17,655 bases of DNA from Paracoccaceae bacterium (lineage in GTDB: Bacteria > Pseudomonadota > Alphaproteobacteria > Rhodobacterales > Rhodobacteraceae). The DNA is taken from NCBI GenBank assembly GCA_016937725.1, contig JAFGVZ010000134.1, positions 1 through 17,655 of the forward strand, in the 5' to 3' direction. Below the pieces are notes generated by a model. The model was not told where the DNA came from, made no database searches, and saw only the letters and a program-made list of their open reading frames with translations. Both the position numbers and the translations under genes were made by a program. Shown here one piece after another: positions 7,065 to 12,624 of this stretch (position 1 is its first letter; each line of letters begins with the position of its first letter).

Positions 7065-7649
7065 CTATGCGTCAAGTTCCGTGTCCCAATACAGGTAATC
7101 CAGCCAGCTTTCGTGCAAATGGTTCGGCGGAAAACGGCGGCCAAGGTTGCGCAGCAATTCGGCATCGGGGCGGCGTGCGGGTTGGCGCAGCCTCATGCCC
7201 GACTCGCGCAGTGTTTTGGACCCTTTGCGCAGGTTGCACGGCGCACAGGCCGCGACCACGTTTTCCCAACTGGTCACGCCGCCCAATTTGCGCGGCACAA
7301 CATGGTCAAACGTCAGGTCATGGCGTGAACCGCAATATTGGCAGGTGAATTCATCGCGCAGAAACAGGTTGAAGCGCGTAAACGCCACGCGCTTGCGAGG
7401 TTTAACATATTCCCGCAGCACCACAACCGAGGGCACCTGAATCTCCATGCGCTGGCTGCGCACCACCTCGTCATAATGGGCCAGAATATCCACGCGGTCC
7501 AAGAACACCGCCTTGATCGCATCCTGCCACGGCCACAGCGACAACGGATAGTAAGACAAAGGCCGATAATCGGCATTCAAGACAAGTGCCGGAAACTGCT
7601 TCAATGCCGTCGGCTCGCGGACAAACTCTGTCCTGAAATCACCGTCCAT
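7065..7649 (-). CDS. HNH endonuclease-fold protein
   Basis: A 194-residue protein with a C-terminal zinc-bound HNH (beta-beta-alpha metal) domain. It shows CQYCG (Cys103, Cys106), LTFDHVVPRKLGG with the Asp115-His116 core, WENVVAACAPCN with Asn130, and Cys135/Cys138 completing the zinc knuckle. The N-terminal half (VLNADYRPLSYYPLSLWPWQ) is the conserved region of the stand-alone HNH proteins carried by most alphaproteobacteria, usually as a single chromosomal gene of unknown role. The start at 7649 has AGGG about 8 bases upstream. It sits alone between zwf and the LacI regulator on the same strand. Fold confidence is high; substrate and role are unknown. Confidence 0.88.
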   Translation of the reverse strand: MDGDFRTEFVREPTALKQFPALVLNADYRPLSYYPLSLWPWQDAIKAVFLDRVDILAHYDEVVRSQRMEIQVPSVVVLREYVKPRKRVAFTRFNLFLRDEFTCQYCGSRHDLTFDHVVPRKLGGVTSWENVVAACAPCNLRKGSKTLRESGMRLRQPARRPDAELLRNLGRRFPPNHLHESWLDYLYWDTELDA

Positions 7650-7676
7650 GGTGCCACCCTCTGTCTGGCGGCCCCC

Positions 7677-7701
7677 GGGGCAAAGTCTGCCCCGTCGGGG
7701 C
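7677..7701 (-). other. Two mutually exclusive hairpins in the leader of the HNH gene
   Basis: On the minus transcript, a GGGGCA segment can pair with the GCCCC before it (loop GAC) or with the TGCCCC after it (loop GACTT); the two pairings exclude each other. They lie 28-52 bases upstream of the HNH start. They may instead terminate the upstream LacI-regulator transcript. The stems are only 5-6 bases, so this is weak. Confidence 0.3.
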
Positions 7702-7855
7702 CAGCGTCACACTGCCTGCGCAGCGTGGCCGTCAATTCACTATATCTAGGGCAAACGATCTGACAAGCGATTAGAGCGCACCAGATGTCGCAGCTTTTGG
7801 GGTAGCCCAGAAAAGCGACAGCCCCGTGACAGTCCCACCAAGAGCGGCGCGGCGC

Positions 7856-8893
7856 TCAACTTGGTTTGCGGATGGTATCGCCAAGGTTGAGAATCGGGGC
7901 CAATTCTATGCGCTGCGCCCCGATCACGCCGTCTGTGGGCTTGCCCGCCACGATCTGCGCCGCCCGCAACCCGATTTCGCGGCGGCATGCATCTGTCGTG
8001 GCCAATTGCAGACGCAACCCCTGTAGCAATTCCAGCCCGTTAAACCCCGCAAGCCCCAAGGTGCCGGGCACGTCCAAGCCTTGATCAAGACAGTGTAGCA
8101 GCCCGCCACCGCCGATCATATCGTTGGAATAATACAGAAAATCCAGATCAGGGCTGCGCTTGAGCATGGCCGCTGTCATCTCGCGGCCCTTAGCCAGTGA
8201 CGAGCCGCCCGCGTAATCCTCTGTGTCGGCCAGCGACAGCCCGGCCTCTGCCAAGGCTTCGGAAAAGCCTTCCAAACGTTTGCGGGCGCGAAAATCATCT
8301 GGCACCTTGGTGCCTAGAAACCCAATGCGCCGATAGCCCGCGCGAATGATCGCCTCTGCCATCTCGCGCCCGGCGCGTCGATGCGAGATGCCAACGACAG
8401 AATCGATTGCCTCTCCGTCGATATCCATGATCTCGACAATCGGAATACCTGCATTGGCCAGCATGGCCCGCGCGGCATCGGTATGCTCCAACCCCGCCAC
8501 GATCACACCAGATGGACGCCACGAGAGCATTTCATAGATCACATTCTCTTCGCGTTCTGCCAGGTAGTCCGTCGCCCCGAAAACAGGTTGCAACCCGGTA
8601 TCTTCCAACCCGGCGGAAATACCGCGCAAAACTTCGGGAAACACCATGTTCGCCAAGGATGGCACGATGACGCCCACTAGGTTGACCCGCTGCGACGCCA
8701 GCGCGCCGGCAATCTTGTTGGGCACATAGCCAAGCGACTTTGCTGCCGCCAAAACCTTGTCACGCGTAGCGGGCGACACATCATCGCGGTTGCGCAACAC
8801 GCGGCTGACTGTCATTTCGCTAACGCCGCTTGCCTCTGATACATCGCGCAAGGTCAGCGGGCGGGCAGTCTGGGGGGGCAAATATGGGGGCAA
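7856..8893 (-). CDS. LacI-family transcriptional regulator, GntR (gluconate repressor)-like
   Basis: A 345-residue protein from a TTG start. The HTH is at residues 14-35 (LTLRDVSEASGVSEMTVSRV), the hinge at about 57-70, and a periplasmic-binding-like ligand domain follows. VGVIVPSLANMVFPEVLRGI, EMLSWRPSGVIVAGLEHT, AGIPIVEIMD and AIIRAGYRRIGFLG line up well with my memory of E. coli GntR, the gluconate repressor. The reading frame has no ATG before the HTH; the TTG at 8893 has AGGA eight bases upstream and gives a normal N-terminus. Longer versions would run antisense through the tRNA gene. Given the adjacent zwf-pgl-pgi, a gluconate or phosphogluconate-responsive role is plausible, but the target set is inferred. 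Confidence 0.9.
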   Translation of the reverse strand: MPPYLPPQTARPLTLRDVSEASGVSEMTVSRVLRNRDDVSPATRDKVLAAAKSLGYVPNKIAGALASQRVNLVGVIVPSLANMVFPEVLRGISAGLEDTGLQPVFGATDYLAEREENVIYEMLSWRPSGVIVAGLEHTDAARAMLANAGIPIVEIMDIDGEAIDSVVGISHRRAGREMAEAIIRAGYRRIGFLGTKVPDDFRARKRLEGFSEALAEAGLSLADTEDYAGGSSLAKGREMTAAMLKRSPDLDFLYYSNDMIGGGGLLHCLDQGLDVPGTLGLAGFNGLELLQGLRLQLATTDACRREIGLRAAQIVAGKPTDGVIGAQRIELAPILNLGDTIRKPS

Positions 8894-8926
8894 ACGTGTC
8901 GTCCTGTTCAAACGGCCGGGGTGGTA

Positions 8927-8935
8927 TGTTAGCGC
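8927..8935. promoter_or_regulatory. TGTTAGCGC half-site upstream of the LacI regulator
   Basis: This 9-mer equals the left half plus core of the zwf palindrome at 6995-7008. It is 33 bases upstream of the regulator's TTG start, where an autoregulatory operator would be expected. The right half (CCCAA) is not symmetric, so it would be a weak site. Confidence 0.3.
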
Positions 8936-9000
8936 CCCAAAGGCGGCAGGCCAAGACACCACTTGCACCCACCCGCCCGGATTGGCACAAGCAACGGCAT

Positions 9001-9077
9001 GGCCCCGTGGCTCAACTGGATAGAGCAGCCCCCTCCTAAGGGGCAGGTTGCAGGTTCGAATCCTGCCGGGGTCACCA
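9001..9077 (+). tRNA. tRNA-Arg(CCT)
   Basis: A full cloverleaf can be drawn. The acceptor stem is GGCCCCG with CGGGGTC (one G-T pair) and discriminator A9074; CCA is encoded (9075-9077). The D stem is GCTC/GAGC. The anticodon stem is GCCCC/GGGGC (9028-9032, 9040-9044) with loop CTCCTAA, so the anticodon is CCT (9035-9037), reading AGG. The T arm is GCAGG-TTCGAAT-CCTGC. It lies between core genes and the rep/mob block, and tRNA-Arg 3' ends are common integration targets for islands. Confidence 0.97.
9050..9077 (+). other. Candidate attachment site (attL) at the tRNA-Arg 3' end
   Basis: Tyrosine integrases often recombine in the T arm and 3' end of a tRNA gene and rebuild its sequence. Here core metabolism ends and mobile-element genes begin directly after the tRNA. 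No second copy of the 3' end was found in the window and no integrase is present, so the other boundary and the enzyme would have to lie outside it. Confidence 0.35.
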
Positions 9078-9095
9078 AAAAACCCAATAAAATAT

Positions 9096-9137
9096 GGCGT
9101 TTCGTCAGGGGCTTGTGAAAGCGGCTGTAGAAACGCC
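9096..9137. repeat. Inverted repeat next to the tRNA
   Basis: Eight-base perfect arms GGCGTTTC (9096-9103) and GAAACGCC (9130-9137) flank 26 bases. It lies 18 bases past the tRNA. It could be a recombinase arm site or a transcript hairpin; the function is unknown. Confidence 0.4.
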
Positions 9138-9178
9138 CGTTTGATTCCCGGGGAAATCTGGGGCGGCAGACAGGATTT

Positions 9179-9197
9179 CTGTACAAAACCTGTACAA
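9179..9197 (+). repeat. Tandem CTGTACAA repeat, 11-base period
   Basis: CTGTACAA occurs at 9179-9186 and 9190-9197. The period of 11 is one DNA turn, and each copy contains the palindrome TGTACA. It is 36 bases upstream of the rep-like gene, a position fitting an operator or a small iteron pair. Confidence 0.5.
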
Positions 9198-9232
9198 GTT
9201 GAGGTCCGTTTAGGCCCTCGTGGGGCGCGGCA

Positions 9233-10093
9233 ATGAGCTGGCGCGTTGCAAACGAATGCGCCGAACGCCGCTTCGGCAGCGCCGCGCGCAAGCAGATCAT
9301 CATGTTCCTGGCCGACAAGGCGAGCGATGACGGCTCGGGCATCTGGTGCTCCAAAGGCACGATCCAACGGCACACGGAGCTTGGCGAAAGTACCGTGAAG
9401 CGGACGATCAGCGATTTCTTGAAAGAGGGTATTCTGATCGAGACCGGACGCCGCCCCTGCAAGAACGGTTTCACGGTAATTTACCGCATCGTTCTGGCTC
9501 GCGTAATGGCGTTGGAATCGATGGCCGAACCCGATGATGGGACGGGGTCCACAGTGAACCCCGTCCAGCCTGAACCCGGTACGGGGTCCACCATGGACGG
9601 GGTACGGGGTCCACGGTGGACCCCAAACCACCCTGAAACCATCCATAAACCACCTACGCGCAAGCGCGCGGAGGCGGCGGCGGTGGACGAAAGGGTTGAA
9701 AAGATCTGGGCGGCCTATCCGAAGGACCGGCAGCGCGGGAAGCCTGCGTGCTTGGCCCGGATCGCGGAGGCCGTGCAAGAGGGGATCGACCCCGACGACT
9801 TGCTGCGCGCCGTGCAGGCCTATGCGACCGAGAGCGCAGGCTTCACCCGCTCCAAGGTCTGTTTCTCGGATAACTGGTTCGCCGTGCGCCGGTGGCAGCG
9901 CTTCCTCGATGCGATGGCCGAGAAACGGCAGGCGCAGAAGGCGCTGTCAGCCGATCACCACGTCCGGCTGGCCGCATGGGTCCGCGACCGCAGCCCGATG
10001 TGCAAACACATCACCGCCCCGCAGGTGACGGCGCTGGTGGCTGCGGGGCTGGTGACCGACGGCCAGCTTCGCGCGGCGGGGTTGGCGGGATGA
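9233..10093 (+). CDS. Winged-helix replication-initiator-like protein
   Basis: A 286-residue protein of the helix-turn-helix type found at the start of alphaproteobacterial plasmid and prophage replication modules. Residues 5-75 form a winged helix (FGSAARKQIIMFLADKASD, then TELGESTVKRTISDFLKEGI). Residues about 103-131 are a Gly/Pro/Thr-rich linker whose DNA contains the direct and inverted repeats at 9540-9624. Residues 145-230 are a second helical domain (IWAAYPKDRQRGKPACLARI) of the kind seen in helicase-loader-contacting Rep and DnaT-like proteins. This resembles lambda O, which has an N-terminal DNA-binding domain and an origin inside its gene. The start codon has only a weak upstream G-rich site. 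Replication function is inferred; a regulatory DNA-binding role is possible. Confidence 0.65.
   Translation: MSWRVANECAERRFGSAARKQIIMFLADKASDDGSGIWCSKGTIQRHTELGESTVKRTISDFLKEGILIETGRRPCKNGFTVIYRIVLARVMALESMAEPDDGTGSTVNPVQPEPGTGSTMDGVRGPRWTPNHPETIHKPPTRKRAEAAAVDERVEKIWAAYPKDRQRGKPACLARIAEAVQEGIDPDDLLRAVQAYATESAGFTRSKVCFSDNWFAVRRWQRFLDAMAEKRQAQKALSADHHVRLAAWVRDRSPMCKHITAPQVTALVAAGLVTDGQLRAAGLAG
9540..9624 (+). repeat. Iteron-like repeat cluster inside the rep-like gene, candidate origin
   Basis: The 11-mer ACGGGGTCCAC occurs exactly three times (9542-9552, 9581-9591, 9604-9614). Inverted copies are at 9554-9564 (GTGAACCCCGT, one mismatch) and 9616-9624 (GTGGACCCC). Two copies make palindromes: 9540-9566 is a 27-base near-perfect inverted repeat, and 9606-9624 has perfect 9-base arms around one base. 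A truncated copy lies at 9595-9603. The encoded linker is low-complexity, which fits selection on DNA rather than on protein. Confidence 0.6.
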
Positions 10094-10097
10094 GCGG

Positions 10098-10220
10098 CGC
10101 GTCCTCTGCAAAATGCGCCGCGCATCGCGTCCCGGGCTTCGCGCATTCTGGAGCGTGTGCCCTGTCCCGCGTCCTCTGCGCCGTGCCTTTCGCATCGCGC
10201 ATCACGTTTCCCGCATCGCG
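10098..10220 (+). repeat. Compound direct repeats in the rep-mobC gap
   Basis: The 12-mer CGCGTCCTCTGC is at 10098-10109 and 10168-10179. In both cases a CGCATCGCG 9-mer follows after exactly 11 bases (10121-10129 and 10191-10199). A third CGCATCGCG is at 10212-10220, 21 bases after the second. The gap (10094-10347) holds no convincing gene. Such repeats fit binding sites of a rep or mob protein. Confidence 0.5.
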
Positions 10221-10262
10221 CAGTCCCCGCACTACCCCGCCCAGCAAACCCACCGAAACGGA

Positions 10263-10314
10263 CTCCAAGCCCCTGATCCGCCTCCGCTGACGCTGGGAGG
10301 CGGGGGGCTTGGAG
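10263..10314. repeat. Long imperfect hairpin, candidate oriT or terminator
   Basis: Outer arms CTCCAAGCCCC (10263-10273) and GGGGCTTGGAG (10304-10314) pair over 11 bases. Inner arms CCGCCTCC (10278-10285) and GGAGGCGG (10296-10303) pair over 8. Only a TGAT bulge on the left interrupts the stem, and the loop is 10 bases. It sits 33 bases before the MobC-like start, where oriT is often found. No nic consensus I know could be placed. Termination of the rep-like transcript is the alternative. Confidence 0.5.
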
Positions 10315-10347
10315 GAAGTTGGCAAGAAATAGGAACGTAAACTTCAC

Positions 10348-10923
10348 ATGCGCCACCATCGCAAATTGATCGACGAAGAACGCCGCCAGATCATCGCAGC
10401 CCGCGCCGAGGGCACCCCTGCCGCTGCTCTGGCACGCCGTTTTGGCGTCTCGACCCGGACGATCTACAACACGCTGAGCCGGGCCAAAGGCGCGCGCTAT
10501 ACTTCGACAACAACGATCAGCATGCGCCTGAGCGCGCGCCAGCTGGCGGGGTTTCAGGCCGCGTTAGCGCGTCGCGGCATCACCGACCAACCCGCCGCCC
10601 TGCGCCGTCTGATGGGGGCCGCTGACATCCTGCTGCGTCCGGCAGACCCGGTCGTGCTCGACCACCTGCAAGCCTGGGGTGCGCAGGTCGCCACCGAAGG
10701 CGCTGCGGTCAACCACATCGCCCGCAAGCTGAACGAGGCCAAACTGCGCGGCCGTCCGATCCCGATTACCGACGATGACATGACCACGATCCGCACCTTC
10801 GCCGGGGGCCTGATCGAATTCGCCGAGGGGTTCCGCATCCTGTGGGAGGAACAGCTGGCCGCGAAGACACGCGAGGTCGACAAGGCGTTGGAGGGGTTGG
10901 GGGCAGAGGCCCCGAAGCCCTAA
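10348..10923 (+). CDS. MobC-like relaxosome accessory protein
   Basis: A 191-residue DNA-binding protein. Residues 9-45 are a resolvase/transposase-type HTH (LIDEERRQIIAARAEGTPAA, FGVSTRTIYNTLSR). Residues 57-90 look like a ribbon-helix-helix segment (TISMRLSARQLAGFQAAL). Residues 105-170 carry the MobC-type stretch AVNHIARKLNEA. MobC proteins help a relaxase melt oriT during plasmid mobilisation. A long hairpin and repeats lie directly upstream, as expected for oriT. AGGAA lies 12 bases before the ATG, a slightly long spacing. No relaxase follows: the next gene, hipA, is convergent and overlaps its stop by 4 bases. The mobilisation module is therefore incomplete here, perhaps cut by insertion of the hipBA/restriction block. 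Confidence 0.75.
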   Translation: MRHHRKLIDEERRQIIAARAEGTPAAALARRFGVSTRTIYNTLSRAKGARYTSTTTISMRLSARQLAGFQAALARRGITDQPAALRRLMGAADILLRPADPVVLDHLQAWGAQVATEGAAVNHIARKLNEAKLRGRPIPITDDDMTTIRTFAGGLIEFAEGFRILWEEQLAAKTREVDKALEGLGAEAPKP

Positions 10924-12245
10924 AGCAGGTCCCGCATCTGCGCCGCCCGCTGTGTCGCATCGCTCGCGATCGGCTCGCTGACCGCCGCCGGGACCTGATC
11001 ACCCACCGCCAGAAGCGTCCGATCCAGCGCAGGGCCCAGCCGATCGGTCATGTCCTGCAACAGCTCCAAGGCGCGGCCCCTGGGCAGACCCGCCGCGCGG
11101 CCCTCGGCCTCGAAGTGGCGCGGCACGATCTCGTCGATGCCGTAATGGCCGTTGATCGACATGGCGAGGCGGTAGCGCTTGCGCTGCAACCGTCCTGCAC
11201 GGACGACCGGAGCGACGCTCAGGATGTCATAGAGGGGCGCGAGCGTGAACCGCGCCCGACGCCCCAGACGCAGGCTGAAGTTCTTGGCGTGCCCGTCCGA
11301 GGCCCCGATCAGGAAGAAGAAGATCTGAGCCCGGAAGAACGTCTCCCGGTCCTCGATGGGCGTGTCGGATTCCCGCAGAAGCTCCATGATCTGTGCGACG
11401 CCGGGGCCGCCCAGCCTCTGATATTTGATGGCAGAAGGGTAGCCCAGCGACTGGCAGATATCTTCCTGCGGCAGGCGCTTCAGGGTGTCCCCGTGCCAGA
11501 CGCGGTCGAACCGCTCGACCGACAGAACGACCTGCCCGGGCAATGTGAGCTTTTCGACATGCGCGACGGGAAGGCCGATTTCGCGCGCCAAGGTCATGCA
11601 GAACAGCTCGTTCTCGACGCTGTCGCTCAGGTCGATCTGTTCAGGGCCGGGAATGAGGCCCATGGGCGTCTTGAAGATATGGCTCGTCGGCGTGATGCCC
11701 CGCGGCTTGGCCCATTGGTCATTGATACGCAGATAGGCCGTTTTTTCCTGCGCACCGGCGATGGAAATCCGGAAATCCTCGTCTTCACCAAGGGCGAGCG
11801 GTGCTGTGGCGAGGTTCTTCAGGTCGGCGACCATCTCCTCTTCCGAAATGATGCGATACTGCATGTCCTGGTCGGACGGGGCCTCGTCCAGCGGCAGGAA
11901 TTGCAGCGCGCCGACACAGTCGCGCCCCAGCACGGACAACAGAGAGAACACATCCTTGCCCTGCGCCCCGACACGCGCTGCGATCGTCTCGCGCAGCTCG
12001 CCTTCGGCATCGGGCAGGAGGTTGTCGAAGGCGGCGACAACCGGATCGCCCTGCCATTTGAGCTTGGTCAGCGGCAGGGCGCTGGCAACCGGGAAAGCGG
12101 CCTCGGACGCGAGCCAGTCAGGATCGTAGGAGAAGGCGATGGCCCCATCCGTCGCGCGGGTCAGCGTGCCCACCAGGGCCCTTTCGTACCAGACGGCTGT
12201 CTTGCTTTGGCGTGTGCGGCGGCCCGCGCGGGCGATGCGTGCCAT
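10920..12245 (-). CDS. hipA: HipA-family serine/threonine kinase toxin
   Basis: A 441-residue kinase of the HipA type, length normal. It has the N-terminal couple_hipA region (residues 10-115), then FRISIAGAQEKTAY, where Ser161 matches the autophosphorylated Ser150 of E. coli HipA. It also has HIFKTP with Lys192, NELFCMTLAREIGLPVA (212-228), VERFDR, QEDICQSLG, and the catalytic ASDGHAKNFSL with Asp317 and Asn322, then LAPLYDI with metal-binding Asp340. All key residues are present, so the kinase should be active. E. coli HipA phosphorylates GltX and induces dormancy; the substrate here is unknown. The ATG follows the hipB stop after one base (TAA A ATG), so translation is coupled. Its end overlaps the convergent mobC-like gene. 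Confidence 0.93.
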   Translation of the reverse strand: MARIARAGRRTRQSKTAVWYERALVGTLTRATDGAIAFSYDPDWLASEAAFPVASALPLTKLKWQGDPVVAAFDNLLPDAEGELRETIAARVGAQGKDVFSLLSVLGRDCVGALQFLPLDEAPSDQDMQYRIISEEEMVADLKNLATAPLALGEDEDFRISIAGAQEKTAYLRINDQWAKPRGITPTSHIFKTPMGLIPGPEQIDLSDSVENELFCMTLAREIGLPVAHVEKLTLPGQVVLSVERFDRVWHGDTLKRLPQEDICQSLGYPSAIKYQRLGGPGVAQIMELLRESDTPIEDRETFFRAQIFFFLIGASDGHAKNFSLRLGRRARFTLAPLYDILSVAPVVRAGRLQRKRYRLAMSINGHYGIDEIVPRHFEAEGRAAGLPRGRALELLQDMTDRLGPALDRTLLAVGDQVPAAVSEPIASDATQRAAQMRDLL

Positions 12246-12246
12246 T

Positions 12247-12495
12247 TTATGGCTGCCCAGGGTCGGCTATACGATCCGTCGCGGACAGTTCCGCACCGAG
12301 GGCCTCGAGGAGGCGCAGATAGACATCGAGGCTGACGGAAACGACGCCGTTCTCGATGTCGGAAATGGTGGATTGCGCCGTCCCCGTCATCTCGCCAAGC
12401 TGCTTCTGGCTGATCTTCCGCGCCGCACGCCGCGCCTTCAGCACGGCCCCGGCTTGGCGGAGGCTTCGGATGGGGTATGCGGGCGCTTTCGTCAT
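12247..12495 (-). CDS. hipB: HipB-family XRE antitoxin
   Basis: An 82-residue XRE/Cro-type HTH protein: GAVLKARRAARKISQKQLGE then TAQSTISDIENGVVSVSLDV is a standard antitoxin HTH, ending in a short acidic/Pro tail. It precedes hipA with a one-base gap and should neutralise HipA and repress the operon. The frame is open to an ATG at 12507, four codons earlier, but that ATG overlaps the predicted -10 box (TATGCA, 12503-12508). The start at 12495 is therefore preferred, which makes the mRNA nearly leaderless. The longer form cannot be excluded. Confidence 0.88.
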   Translation of the reverse strand: MTKAPAYPIRSLRQAGAVLKARRAARKISQKQLGEMTGTAQSTISDIENGVVSVSLDVYLRLLEALGAELSATDRIADPGQP

Positions 12496-12502
12496 GGATA
12501 AA

Positions 12503-12531
12503 TGCATAGCTTAAGGACTATAATTTGTAAA
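12503..12531 (-). promoter_or_regulatory. hipBA promoter with ATAG-N8-CTAT operator
   Basis: On the minus strand TTTACA (12526-12531) and TATGCA (12503-12508) are 17 bases apart. An inverted repeat ATAG (12506-12509)/CTAT (12518-12521) with an 8-base spacer covers the -10 region. E. coli HipB binds TATCC-N8-GGATA, the same spacing with different half-sites. Transcription would start at about 12496, next to the preferred hipB ATG. Confidence 0.55.
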
Positions 12532-12577
12532 TATCTCTTCTGGGCTATAATTCCAAAATAAAGCCCGTGAGCTATAT
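12515..12577 (+). repeat. Three CTATA repeats with exact 27-base spacing upstream of hipBA
   Basis: GGACTATAATT (12515-12525), GGGCTATAATT (12542-12552) and GAGCTATATGA (from 12569) place CTATA at 12518, 12545 and 12572, 27 bases apart each time. The region is clearly more AT-rich than its surroundings. The first copy is part of the proposed HipB operator, so the others may be further HipB sites. Confidence 0.5.
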
Positions 12578-12624
12578 GAAGGCTACCTTGATCCACGATG
12601 CGTCAGCTGGGGTTCTTGATTGCC

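Noticed and set aside
5026..7098. 690-codon open frame on the plus strand
   Set aside because: It is antisense to pgl and zwf, both certain genes; it has no motif and a shadow-like composition.
9048..9236. Plus-strand open frame starting in the tRNA (MQVRILPGSPKN)
   Set aside because: It is the typical artefact of translating a tRNA T arm and 3' end.
9540..9624. Short regularly placed repeats that might be a CRISPR array
   Set aside because: The units are 11 bases, unevenly spaced (39 and 23), palindromic and inside a coding sequence; there are no spacers of constant length and no cas genes.
10842..12335. 497-codon plus-strand open frame
   Set aside because: It is antisense to hipA, which has all its kinase residues; no family signal.
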